DNA of 64,000 nt from the NCBI GenBank assembly GCA_963706875.1, contig CAVPNW010000023.1, positions 99,701-163,700 on the forward strand. The letters are read 5' to 3'. The stretch comes from Prado023 sp963706875 (lineage in GTDB: Bacteria; Actinomycetota; Actinomycetes; S36-B12; CAIYMF01). Below the pieces are notes generated by a model. The model searched no databases. It was given only the letters and a program-made list of their open reading frames with translations, and was not told the DNA's origin. Made by a program: the position numbers and the translations under genes. Position 1 is the stretch's first letter. The number at the start of each line of letters is the position of its first letter. Of the stretch, positions 40,741 through 49,181 are shown one piece after another.

Positions 40741-41985
40741 ATGCCTGCCGCGCCCACCTATCGCGTGTACCCGTACCGCTGGGTGGTGCTGGCCGTCTTC
40801 ACCCTGGTCAACGTGACGATCCAGACGCTGTGGATCGGGTATGCGCCCATCACGGGAGCGGCGGCGGCATACTACGGCGTCAGCGACACGGCCATCGGGG
40901 CCTTTGCGATGGTCTTCATGCTCGCGTTCATCCCGCTCTCGCTGCCGGCCGCGTGGCTCATCGACACCCGGGGGTTCCGTCTGGCCGCGGGGCTCGGCGC
41001 GGTCGTCATGGGTGCCTGCGGCATCCTGCGCGGGCTGGCTGGTCCCAACTACGCGCTGGCCATGGCGGCCACCCTCGGGATCGCCGCCGCACAGCCGCTG
41101 CTGCTCAACGCGTGGACCAAGATGCCCGCGAGGTGGTTCGCGCCCGACCAGCGGGCGACCGCAGTCGGTGTCGTGACCGTCGGCAACCTGGTGGGCACGG
41201 CTGCGGGCATGGTGCTCGGCCCGATCCTGATCGAGTCCATGCCCCTCGGGCAGATCCAGCTCTGGTACGGGATCGTCGCGGCCCTCAGCGCTGTGCTGTT
41301 CCTCGGGCTGGCGCGGGAGCACCCACCGACCCCGGCCAGCCCGCCGGGGCAGGAGGAGCGCGCCCTCGTGCTCGACGGCCTCTCCCACGCGCTGCGGGTC
41401 CCGGCCTTCTGGTCCGTGCTGGGGATCGCCTTCATCGGCCTGGGCGTGTTCAACGGGCTGACGACATGGGTGGAGGCGATGCTGCGCCCGCGGGGGTTCT
41501 CCCCTGCCGATGCGGGAACCCTGGGCGCCGTCCTGCTGATCGGCGGGCTGATCGGGGCCGTGCTCCTGCCCGCCCTGTCCGACCGTCAGGGTCGGCGTCG
41601 GCGTTTCCTGGTCCTGGCCTTCGGCGGGGCGATCCCCGGGTTGCTGGGCGTGATGATGGCCGGATCCCTCCCGGTGCTGCTCGTGTCGGGGTTCGTGCTC
41701 GGCTTCTTCCTCGTCTCGGCGCTTCCGATCGGGTTCCAGTACGCGGCCGAGGTGACCCGTCCAACCCCCGAGGGCACATCGAACGGGCTGATGCAGCTGT
41801 TCGGCCAGGGCTCGGTGGTGTTCGTCTATGTGATGTCCGCGCTTCGAACGCCCGACGGATCGTTCACCCGCGCGCTTGTCGCTGCCGTCGGGCTGCTCGC
41901 ACTGGCCGTCGTGATCGCGTGGCGCATGCCGGAGCCTGACGTGCTCAGGCCGAGGGAATCGCGGACGCCCGAGCCTGTTCGCTGA
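40741..41985 (+). CDS. Major facilitator superfamily transporter
   Basis: 414 residues with about 12 hydrophobic segments. The pattern begins YRVYPYRWVVLAVFTLVNVTIQTLW and includes the MFS signature between helices 2 and 3 in a modified form (AAWLIDTRGFRLAAGLG) and its repeat in the second half (LPALSDRQGRRRRFLVLA). FLVCR-like/DUF-type MFS carriers share the opening WVVLAVFTLVN and ITGAAAAYYGVS. The substrate is not predictable. It stands alone between gap and the Gly-rich membrane protein. ATG 40741. Confidence 0.85.
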   Translation: MPAAPTYRVYPYRWVVLAVFTLVNVTIQTLWIGYAPITGAAAAYYGVSDTAIGAFAMVFMLAFIPLSLPAAWLIDTRGFRLAAGLGAVVMGACGILRGLAGPNYALAMAATLGIAAAQPLLLNAWTKMPARWFAPDQRATAVGVVTVGNLVGTAAGMVLGPILIESMPLGQIQLWYGIVAALSAVLFLGLAREHPPTPASPPGQEERALVLDGLSHALRVPAFWSVLGIAFIGLGVFNGLTTWVEAMLRPRGFSPADAGTLGAVLLIGGLIGAVLLPALSDRQGRRRRFLVLAFGGAIPGLLGVMMAGSLPVLLVSGFVLGFFLVSALPIGFQYAAEVTRPTPEGTSNGLMQLFGQGSVVFVYVMSALRTPDGSFTRALVAAVGLLALAVVIAWRMPEPDVLRPRESRTPEPVR

Positions 41986-42086
41986 GGGTCAGGTCGGTGG
42001 TGGTGCCGGTGCGGGTGCGCACCGCTCACGTCGACGCGCGTGCCTCGGGCGTGGTGCCCTCATCTGCGCCTGAGTGGCTGGGGTCG

Positions 42087-42932
42087 TCAGAACCCGCCGA
42101 AGTCGAAGCCCCCACCGTCGAAGCCGCCGCCGTCGAAGCCGCCGCCGGAGTCGCCCCCACCGAAGTCACCGCCGCCGTCACCGCCGGCATCCCCGCCAGC
42201 ATCCCCGCCGTCACCGGCATCCCCGCCGCCGTCACCACCGAAGTAGTCGTAGCCCGTGGGCAGGTAGAGGGCGTTGAACAGCATGGTGCCCATGAGGACG
42301 TTGCTCATGACGTACGCCCCCGAGCCGGCGTACCAGCCGCGTGCCCAGGGCGCGTACTCCGGACCGGCGTCGTAGTACGGCCGGTCGCCTGAGGCCGTCG
42401 GGACCAGCCGCGCCTGCGGATCGAGGCCGTCCTTGATCCGGGCGTCGCAGGCGGCGCAGACCGGGACGTCGCGCATCGCCCCACCCTCCGGTGCCCACTG
42501 GGCGTCCGCCACGGACAGCCCGTGGCGCTGATCGAAGAAGCACGGGGGCCGGCGGCTGGGCAGCTCACGCCCCTCGCGCCGGGCGTCGAGCTTCGCGAGC
42601 GCGAAGCGGCCGTCGTCGAGGGACTTCGAGACCCACTGCAGGTCATCCGGGTGGGCTGAGGCCGCCAGGGTGTCCTTCGCCCGCTCGTAGGAGCTCAGCG
42701 CGTCGTCGAAGTCGCGAGCGGCCTCGGGATCCAGGGACTGCGGCACCGGCGTGTCGGCGATCTGCTGGCCGAGCTGGGTCACGTCCTCCTCGGCCACCCG
42801 GCGGACCGCCTGCCAGCGGCGGTCGGCGATCTCCTTGTTCTGCCGGGATGATCCGAGGGCAGCTTGCTTCTGCTTCGACTGCATGAAGACGATGACGCCG
42901 ACGATGAGCAGGGCGATCAGGATCCATTCCAT
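42087..42932 (-). CDS. Membrane-anchored protein with cysteine motif and glycine/aspartate-rich tail
   Basis: 281 residues. An N-terminal membrane segment (MEWILIALLIVGVIVFM) is followed by a charged helical region to about residue 120. Next come CFFDQRHGLSV and a VCAACDARI motif (CxxC, possibly zinc-binding), then SGAYVMSNVLMGTMLFNALY, which may be a second membrane-associated stretch. From about residue 225 the tail is almost only G, D and F (GGGDAGDGGDAGG, DSGGGFDGGGFDGGG). The repetitive tail resembles the Gly-rich ends of YgcG/TPM-domain and DUF1542-like membrane proteins, but no TPM domain is visible. The function is unknown. Confidence 0.7.
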   Translation of the reverse strand: MEWILIALLIVGVIVFMQSKQKQAALGSSRQNKEIADRRWQAVRRVAEEDVTQLGQQIADTPVPQSLDPEAARDFDDALSSYERAKDTLAASAHPDDLQWVSKSLDDGRFALAKLDARREGRELPSRRPPCFFDQRHGLSVADAQWAPEGGAMRDVPVCAACDARIKDGLDPQARLVPTASGDRPYYDAGPEYAPWARGWYAGSGAYVMSNVLMGTMLFNALYLPTGYDYFGGDGGGDAGDGGDAGGDAGGDGGGDFGGGDSGGGFDGGGFDGGGFDFGGF

Positions 42933-43164
42933 GCCCTCCACGATAACCGGCGGAAGCCCACCCTGCCGCCGATCGCACGCAGCTGACCCCAGGGACGCGC
43001 ACCCCCGATCGGTCCAGAATCCCGACGATGGACAGTCGCAGGAGCGGACGAGTCCGGGATCGTGCCGCGCGATGGCGGACCGATCGTGGGTGGGCCCGCA
43101 GGGAAGGGGCCCCGATGGACGGGGCTGGTGCGCTGCCAGCCGTTGGGGCAGCCGCGGCCGGGCG

Positions 43165-44157
43165 TCAGGCCTCCGGGTCCTCGGGGTGGGCGGCGGTGGC
43201 CTGCTTGGAGTACGAACGGACGTACACGGCCCGCATCAGCAGGGCCTCCCACGCGGGCAGCGGCTTGGCCCCGCCGAGTCCGGAGGCGCCGATCCAGGCG
43301 CGGGCGGCCTTCTCGACCACCATCGCCACAGCCTCATGATCGGAGCCGAACACGAGCGCCCCTCGGCCCGGGACGAGGACGGCGTCGACGCGTGGCCGCC
43401 GCCTGGGTGTCGATCGCAATGATGGCACCCGACGGCCGGTGAGCTGGGCGAGGTCGTCGAGCACCGGGGGCAGCGCCCGGCGCAGGATCGAGAAGCGCAC
43501 CGTGAACGGGGCTGTGGACAGCCAGGTGTCGGTCCCGTCGGCCAGTCTCACCGGCTGCAGGCAGGCCGGATCCCACGGCGCATCGGGGTCCGCGGGCATG
43601 TGCGAGCCCTCATACGGACGCTTGACCACGACGTACGCAGCGCACGCCCGCTCCAGCTCGGTCACCCGTTCGAAGGCCTCCTCGAGCGTGCCCCCGACGG
43701 CGAACGCCCCATGGTTGGCCATGAGCACCGCGGGGCCCCCGCCCAGGGCACCGACCGTGCCCTCGGTGATCTTCTTCGTGCCGGGCAGCGCGTACGGGGC
43801 GCAGGGGACCTCCCCGAAGGGGGTGGGCACCGGCACCTGCGCGGCCGCACAGATGGAGGCTGCCACCTGGTGGGTGTGCACTCCGGCCATCACCTCGGGG
43901 CGGCGGCGATAGGTCTCGGCATGCAGCTTGCGCTCGCCGCTGGGCTTGTAGGAGCCCGCCCACTCGTCGGAGTGGAGGTCCACGCGCACGATCATCTTCT
44001 CGGTCAGGTCCGGGTAGGTGATCCCGCTGGGGGTGACGAGCATCGACCGCTCATCGAGTCGGACGCTCAGGTTGCCCCACGTGCGCGCCACGAGCCCCTC
44101 GGCCAGCAGCCGGTGCCCGGCGTCGACGAGGTCACGACGGGCCTGGGACTCGCTCAC
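43165..44157 (-). CDS. Class II aldolase/adducin family protein with extra C-terminal region
   Basis: 330 residues. Residues 1-190 are a class II aldolase domain: NLSVRLDERSMLVTPSG, a GERKLHAETYRRRPEV metal/substrate block, VHTHQVAASICAA (metal histidines) and LMANHGAFAVGG. The C-terminal ~130 residues (ALPPVLDDLAQLTGRRVPS ... DAVLVPGRGALVFGSD.EAVAMVVEKAARA) resemble a second, degenerate aldolase-like segment. Family members use zinc to cleave or epimerise phosphorylated sugars such as fuculose- or ribulose-phosphate. Its start overlaps the stop of the aminotransferase gene by four bases, so the two work in one pathway. The substrate is unknown. Confidence 0.82.
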   Translation of the reverse strand: MSESQARRDLVDAGHRLLAEGLVARTWGNLSVRLDERSMLVTPSGITYPDLTEKMIVRVDLHSDEWAGSYKPSGERKLHAETYRRRPEVMAGVHTHQVAASICAAAQVPVPTPFGEVPCAPYALPGTKKITEGTVGALGGGPAVLMANHGAFAVGGTLEEAFERVTELERACAAYVVVKRPYEGSHMPADPDAPWDPACLQPVRLADGTDTWLSTAPFTVRFSILRRALPPVLDDLAQLTGRRVPSLRSTPRRRPRVDAVLVPGRGALVFGSDHEAVAMVVEKAARAWIGASGLGGAKPLPAWEALLMRAVYVRSYSKQATAAHPEDPEA

Positions 44158-45659
44158 TGCCGGGCTCCCTCGACCTGCGCGAACACGCGGTCGAAGGCGG
44201 CGACCGCCTGGTCGATCGTGGCGTCGGTGTGCGCGGCGCTCGTGTACAGCCGTGATCCAGCGAGCGTGATCACGCCCTCGGCGGTGTAGGCGGCGCCCAT
44301 CTCCTCCATCACGGTCTTGCGCGCCTTGATCTCCTTGAGCTTCGCCGGGACCTCCCAGATCCGGTTGAAGTCGACCGCGAAGTGCAGCGTGCCGACTGTC
44401 TGCAGGTGCACGATCGAGCCCTGGTTGTAGGCGACGAACGGCAGGCCCCGCCGGGCGATCGACCCGCGCAGGCCGGCGGTGAGCCGGTCGCCCATCGCAC
44501 CGGCCCGCACGGCGGCGTTCTGCCTGTCCATCTCCACGAGGGTGAAGTAGCCGGCCGCTGACGACAGCGGGTTCGCCGCCATCGTCCCGCCGACCAGCGC
44601 CTTCTTCGAGCCGGCCTCCAGCCCGGCCGCCAACAGCTTCATGTGCTCGCGCTTGCCGCCCAGCCCGCCGGCTGAGGGGTACCCGCCGGCCACGACCTTG
44701 CCGAACACCGTCAGGTCGGGCTCCACGCCGAAGTAGCCCTGCGCACCGGCCATGCCGATCCGGAACCCGGTGACGACCTCATCGAAGATCAGCAGGGCGC
44801 CGTACTTGTCGCAGAGCTCCCGGACGCCCGCGTTGAAGTCCCGCGGCAGGGGGCGGGTGCCGCTCTCCGGGCCGACGGGCTCGATCAGCACGGCCGCCGT
44901 CCCGCCGCGGGCACGGTTGATCATCAGGGTCCGCTCGAGGGCGTCGAGGTCACCGGGGAAGAACTCCTGGGTGTGCCGGAACACGTACTTCGGCACGCCG
45001 TGCGCCTCGTGGTGGCGGGTGCCCGGGATGCGCAGCCCGTAGGCCAGCTGGTCGGACCACCCGTGGTAGGCCCCGCCCATCTTGACGACGTTCTTCTTGC
45101 CGGTGGACAGCCGTGCGACCCGGATCGCCGCCATGCACCCCTCGGTCCCGGACCCGAGCATCCGGAACATCGGCACGGCGGGCATGTGGTCGGCGATGAG
45201 GCGCGCCAGCTTCAGCTCGTACTCGTGGAACAGCCCGGTCGATGGGCCGCACGTGCGCAGCAGGTCGATCACCTGCTCGAGTACCTCCGGGGGGTTCGAC
45301 CCGAGCACCGTCGGCCCGCCGGCCTGGAGGAAGTCGAGGTACTCGTTGCCGTCGAGGTCGTGCAGATGGCACCCCTGCGCCCCGGTGATCACCAGCGGGA
45401 AGGGCATGTTGAACGCCAGGTTGTGCTGCACGCCGCCGGGGATGTACTCGGCAGCCTCGGCGGTCATCGCCCTCGATGACTGGCAGCGCTTCTCGAAGTG
45501 CTCGTCGAGGTACCCCTGCAGGGCATCGCGGCGCAGGCGACGGATCGGCTGGGCGATCAGCGCGTCCAGGTCGGCGATGACGCGCGGGACATCGGGATAC
45601 TCGGTGATCGCGAAGCCCTCGGACACGGCATCCTCCTGGTCGGCGCTGTCTGTGGCCAT
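44154..45659 (-). CDS. Class III PLP-dependent aminotransferase (glutamate-1-semialdehyde aminomutase-like)
   Basis: 501 residues. The fold type I/class III motifs are clear: GNEYLDFLQAGGP, MLGSGTEGCMAAIRVARL, GGAYHGWSDQ and LLIFDEVVTGFRIG, with the PLP lysine in TVFGKVVAGGYPSAG. The YIPGGVQHNL N-terminus resembles glutamate-1-semialdehyde aminomutases, but the chain is about 70 residues longer and pairs with an aldolase gene rather than haem genes. It is more likely an aminotransferase or aminomutase of an uncharacterised catabolic route. It is translationally coupled to the downstream aldolase. Confidence 0.85.
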   Translation of the reverse strand: MATDSADQEDAVSEGFAITEYPDVPRVIADLDALIAQPIRRLRRDALQGYLDEHFEKRCQSSRAMTAEAAEYIPGGVQHNLAFNMPFPLVITGAQGCHLHDLDGNEYLDFLQAGGPTVLGSNPPEVLEQVIDLLRTCGPSTGLFHEYELKLARLIADHMPAVPMFRMLGSGTEGCMAAIRVARLSTGKKNVVKMGGAYHGWSDQLAYGLRIPGTRHHEAHGVPKYVFRHTQEFFPGDLDALERTLMINRARGGTAAVLIEPVGPESGTRPLPRDFNAGVRELCDKYGALLIFDEVVTGFRIGMAGAQGYFGVEPDLTVFGKVVAGGYPSAGGLGGKREHMKLLAAGLEAGSKKALVGGTMAANPLSSAAGYFTLVEMDRQNAAVRAGAMGDRLTAGLRGSIARRGLPFVAYNQGSIVHLQTVGTLHFAVDFNRIWEVPAKLKEIKARKTVMEEMGAAYTAEGVITLAGSRLYTSAAHTDATIDQAVAAFDRVFAQVEGARQ

Positions 45660-45721
45660 CCAACCACCGTGCAGGTCCCGTCCCCGGGCCGGGCCGGGGC
45701 GGACGGGTCACGCCGGCGGGG

Positions 45722-46717
45722 TCACACCGCGTCGAGGAAGGCCACCGTGCGCGCGACGTACCAGGGCAGCTCCGCGCCGCGCTCGTGGAAGCCGACGTGG
45801 CCGCCGGTGCGGGTGATCGCCCGACGCACGGGGGTGTCGGACTCCAGCTGGGCCCAGTCGATCGCGTGGTACGGACCGGCCGGGATCATCGGATCGTCGA
45901 GTGCGTGGACCACGAGCGTGGGAACGGTGATCCTCGGCAGGAACTGGGCGCTGGAGTTCACGTCGTAGTACTCGGCGGCGTCCCGCCAGCCGTTGTGCTT
46001 GGCGGTGATGAGGTCGTCGAACTCCGTGAGGGTGCTGACCTTGGCGATGGCCGTGCGCTCGGCGTCGGTCAGCGCGAGGCCGGAGTGCGCCGAGTCGGAC
46101 TTCAGCTTGCTGACCAGGAACTTCTCGTACAGGCCGAACATCCGCCGCTGCAGGTGCTCGTTGCCGACGCTGAGGTCGATCGGCGAGGACACCGCGACGC
46201 CGCCGCGGACGGGCAGCCCGTCGAGTGGCTCGCCGAGGAGCTTGAGCGTCACGTTCCCGCCGAGCGAGAAGCCGACGATCGCCACGCCATCGGCACCGGG
46301 CTCATCGGTCAGCGCGCGCAGCACCGCGCGCAGGTCCTCCGAGCGGCCACCGTGGTAGAGCATCCGGCAGTGCTCCGAGGAGTCCCCGACGCCGCGCAGG
46401 TCGACGCGCGCCACGGCGTACCCGGCTCGCAGCAGGCCGAGCGACGTGGCCCGCACGTAGGTGGAGTCGATCGATCCCCCGAGGCCGTGGACGACCAGGA
46501 CCATCGGACGGTCGCGGCGCGGACCGATCCTCGGACGGTGGATGCGCACCGCCAGCGCGTCGCCTGACCCGTCGTCCATCGCGACCACGAGTCGCTGCTC
46601 GGACGACACCGCCGCGAGGTCGTGCTGCCGGGGGCGGATCCGGTCGGCAACCGTCTGCAGGTTCCCGGTGAGCCACGGCGGTGCAGGGGTGAAGCCCGCG
46701 TTGATGATGTCCTTCAC
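45722..46717 (-). CDS. Alpha/beta hydrolase, YheT family
   Basis: 331 residues. The N-terminus PPWLTGNLQTVADRI is typical of YheT/ABHD1-3-like hydrolases, which start by binding long chains. Core motifs are VLVVHGLGGSIDSTY, RVDLRGVGDSSEH, the nucleophile elbow GFSLGGN (Ser in GxSxG), DDPMIP (Asp) and GGHVGFHE (His), so the catalytic triad is complete. It probably hydrolyses a lipid or ester. The GTG start overlaps the HAD gene stop by four bases, giving a two-gene unit. Confidence 0.85.
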   Translation of the reverse strand: MKDIINAGFTPAPPWLTGNLQTVADRIRPRQHDLAAVSSEQRLVVAMDDGSGDALAVRIHRPRIGPRRDRPMVLVVHGLGGSIDSTYVRATSLGLLRAGYAVARVDLRGVGDSSEHCRMLYHGGRSEDLRAVLRALTDEPGADGVAIVGFSLGGNVTLKLLGEPLDGLPVRGGVAVSSPIDLSVGNEHLQRRMFGLYEKFLVSKLKSDSAHSGLALTDAERTAIAKVSTLTEFDDLITAKHNGWRDAAEYYDVNSSAQFLPRITVPTLVVHALDDPMIPAGPYHAIDWAQLESDTPVRRAITRTGGHVGFHERGAELPWYVARTVAFLDAV

Positions 46718-47595
46718 GCCATGCCCAGGACGCTCTTGATGGTGCGCACGACGCCGTTGGCCGTGTTCTCCGGGGCACGGAAGCGGGCCCTGGCCGCCAG
46801 CTCCGGGTGGGCGTTGGCCATCGCGAACGAGTAGGTCGCCTCGTCCATCATCTCCAGGTCGTTGAGGAAGTCGCCGAACACCATGGTCTGGTCCCGGGTG
46901 ATGCCCAGGGCCTCCTGGATGTGGCGGATCCCGCTGCCCTTGTTGGCGTGCAGGTCCATCACGTCGAGCCAGTGCTGCCCGGAGACGACGACCTGGTGGG
47001 TGTCGAGGAAGTGCGCGTACGCCGGTGCGGACACCTCCTCGGAGGAGACGAAGTCGTAGATCGCGACCTTCAGGATGTCGTCGTCGACGGTGTTGAGGTC
47101 GGCTACGACCTCCAGCCGGTGGTAGTACTTGTCGACCTCGGCCACGAACGGTGCGTCCGTGCGCTCGATGTAGGCCGAGGCCTTGCCGCAGAGCACGGCT
47201 CCGACGTCGGCACCGCGCGCGTTCAGGTCGCGGGCGACGTCGATGAGGTCGCGGGCGACCTGCCGGTCCAGGCAGTCCGAGCTCAGCTCGCGACCCTCAC
47301 GGACCACGTACGTGCCGTTCTCGGCGATGAACACCACCTCGTCGGCGATCGGCTCGAAGCGCGCGAGCAGGTTGTGGTACTGCCGACCGGACGCCGGGCA
47401 GAACACGACGCCACGTGCGTGCAGCGCATCGATCAGCGGCCAGAAGTCGTCGTGGATCGCGTCGTCGTCGTCGAGCAGGGTCCCGTCCATGTCGCAGGCG
47501 ATCAGCCGGATGTCGGGGATGTGGTCGAACTCGAGGGGCTCGATGGGCTCTGGGGTCGGCAGGTCCGAGGGCGGCGTGGGTTCGGTTCCGGTCAC
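46714..47595 (-). CDS. HAD-superfamily phosphatase, Cof/YbiV type
   Basis: 293 residues. Motif I is ACDMDGTLLDDDD, motif II FCPASGRQYHNLL, motif III lysine in MDLHANKGSG, and motif IV FGDFLNDLEMM. All catalytic residues are present, and a large C2B cap lies between motifs II and III, as in Cof-type sugar-phosphate/nucleotide phosphatases. The frame is open far upstream, but GTG 47595 (MTGTEPTPPSDLP) with GGAGG eight bases before it gives a normal length. Its stop overlaps the YheT-like hydrolase start. Confidence 0.87.
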   Translation of the reverse strand: MTGTEPTPPSDLPTPEPIEPLEFDHIPDIRLIACDMDGTLLDDDDAIHDDFWPLIDALHARGVVFCPASGRQYHNLLARFEPIADEVVFIAENGTYVVREGRELSSDCLDRQVARDLIDVARDLNARGADVGAVLCGKASAYIERTDAPFVAEVDKYYHRLEVVADLNTVDDDILKVAIYDFVSSEEVSAPAYAHFLDTHQVVVSGQHWLDVMDLHANKGSGIRHIQEALGITRDQTMVFGDFLNDLEMMDEATYSFAMANAHPELAARARFRAPENTANGVVRTIKSVLGMA

Positions 47596-47815
47596 CCGGG
47601 CATCCTCCCACCCCAGGTCGCCCGCGCGCCGCGCCACCGTCAGCGCGAGAAGTGCATCCACCCCACGCGGCCCGCCTCGCGTGCACCTATCCCTCGGCGC
47701 CCGCGACCCCGGGTACGGACGGCCCCCGAGGCCACGGCGGTGCCCGAACTGCCGCGTTACGCCGGCCCGGCTTGACGGCTCGTCCACCATCCGCCCCGCC
47801 ACCACCCGGACCTGC

Positions 47816-47861
47816 GCGGCCTCGCGCCCCGGCCCCGTGCGGCCTCGCGCCCCGGCCCCGT
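47816..47861. repeat. Two tandem copies of a 23-bp unit in an otherwise empty 336-bp spacer
   Basis: GCGGCCTCGCGCCCCGGCCC followed by CGT occurs at 47816-47838 and is repeated exactly at 47839-47861. The surrounding spacer (47596-47931) lies between the divergent HAD phosphatase and fructosamine kinase-like genes. It is very GC-rich; I see no gene in it, and promoters for both genes should lie here but none is clear. Confidence 0.7.
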
Positions 47862-47931
47862 GCAGGCCCGACGCCGGTCGCGTCTGCGCACGTACCCCCC
47901 TGCCCGCCTCGGGACTTGGGATGATCAGCCC

Positions 47932-48705
47932 ATGCTCGGGATCCACTGGAAGCACCGCAACGGCGTCGACGCAGCACGGTTCCTGGCGACGGAGGCCGCG
48001 GGCCTCGAGTGGATCCGGGTGCCGGGCGGGCCCCGGGTGCCGGCGATCGTCGAGATTGGCCCCTCTCGGCTTGGGATGGAGCGCATCCCCGTGGGGCGTC
48101 CCACGCGCGAGATGGCCGAGGAGTTCGGCCGTCAACTGGCGGCGCTCCACGGTTCGGGGGCTCCCTCGTACGGGAGCCCCCCACCGGGCGCCCCGGGCCC
48201 GGACGGCTGGATCGGCGACCTCCCCATGCCCTACGCCGCGCGCGAATCGTTCGCGGAGTTCTGGGCCCTCGACCGGGTCGCCGCCACGGCCCGGATGGCC
48301 CGCGATCGCCGCGGGTTGGACGCAGAGCAGGTGGCGGAGGTGGATCGCTTCGTCACCGACCTCATCGCCGGCGAGATCGACGCAGGTCCGACCGCTCCCC
48401 CGGCACGGGTGCACGGCGACCTCTGGAGCGGCAACGTGCTGTGGGGCTCCGACGGCCAGGTCTGGCTGATCGATCCAGCCGCACACGGCGGGCACCCTGA
48501 GTCCGACCTCGCGATGCTGGCGCTGTTCGGCGTGCCGCATCTCGATCGGATCATCGACGGCTACGAGGAGGTCCGGCCGCTGCCTCCCGGCTGGCGGGCA
48601 CGGGTCCCCCTGCATCAGGCGTGGCCACTGCTGGTCCACGCCGCCCTGTTCGGCGGCGGCTACGGCGACTCCGCCGTGGCGGCCCTGCGTCGCGCCCGCG
48701 GCTGA
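47932..48705 (+). CDS. Fructosamine kinase family protein
   Basis: 257 residues. It is a protein-kinase-like fold enzyme that phosphorylates ketosamines on glycated proteins or small molecules for repair. Key motifs are the ALHG block (QLAALHGSGAPSYG), the catalytic loop VHGDLWSGNVLWG (HGDxWxxN) and the metal-binding IDPAAHGGHPESDLAML. The N-lobe lysine region is short (LEWIRVPGGPRVP). The frame continues upstream of ATG 47932, but the 23-bp tandem repeat would then be coding. It is monocistronic and convergent with the dapB-operon membrane protein. Confidence 0.82.
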   Translation: MLGIHWKHRNGVDAARFLATEAAGLEWIRVPGGPRVPAIVEIGPSRLGMERIPVGRPTREMAEEFGRQLAALHGSGAPSYGSPPPGAPGPDGWIGDLPMPYAARESFAEFWALDRVAATARMARDRRGLDAEQVAEVDRFVTDLIAGEIDAGPTAPPARVHGDLWSGNVLWGSDGQVWLIDPAAHGGHPESDLAMLALFGVPHLDRIIDGYEEVRPLPPGWRARVPLHQAWPLLVHAALFGGGYGDSAVAALRRARG

Positions 48706-48720
48706 GCGCGTCGGGACCGG

Positions 48721-49170
48721 TCAGGCCGCCGGGGTACCGTCGTGCAGCGCGATCGCCCGGCGCATCGCCTTGCGGGCGCGCTTGCGGTCGCCGGCTGCGT
48801 CGTAGGCGGTCGAGAGCTCGAACCACCGCTCCCAGGAGTCGGGGTCGGCCTCCACCCGGGTGCGCACCTCGGCGAAGTGGGCATCGGCAGCCTCCCGCAC
48901 GGGCCGGCCCGAGGGTCGCCGGGGCAGGTCGTCCACCGGCAGCTCCCCGCGGGCGGCCAGCTCGTGGCCCAGCGCCTCGGTCGCCCTGCCGAACTGCCAC
49001 TCCCGCCAGAGCACCCACAGCCCAATCACCGGGAACCCGAGGATCGCCACCCCGAGCATGACCGGCGCGATCCCCCCGGCCTGGATGAAGTCGACCGCCC
49101 GGGAGGCGGTGAAGAACAGGTAGGCCCCGAGCAGCACGGCCATGACGGCCGCCATTCGCTTGCCCGTCAT
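48721..49170 (-). CDS. Membrane protein with tetratricopeptide-like C-terminus
   Basis: 149 residues. Two membrane segments at about 8-27 (AVMAVLLGAYLFFTASRAV) and 34-56 (APVMLGVAILGFPVIGLWVLW) are followed by a cytosolic domain. The end DSWERWFELSTAYDAAGDRKRARKAMRRAI looks like one TPR repeat. It lies 11 bases downstream of dapB on the same strand, a common actinobacterial arrangement. The function is unknown; protein-protein interaction at the membrane is likely. Confidence 0.72.
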   Translation of the reverse strand: MTGKRMAAVMAVLLGAYLFFTASRAVDFIQAGGIAPVMLGVAILGFPVIGLWVLWREWQFGRATEALGHELAARGELPVDDLPRRPSGRPVREAADAHFAEVRTRVEADPDSWERWFELSTAYDAAGDRKRARKAMRRAIALHDGTPAA

Positions 49171-49181
49171 GGAACGCCCGC

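Noticed and set aside
41997..42392. Val/Ala/Glu-rich plus-strand frame of 131 codons
   Set aside because: It is the reverse of the Gly/Asp-rich tail of the minus-strand membrane protein.
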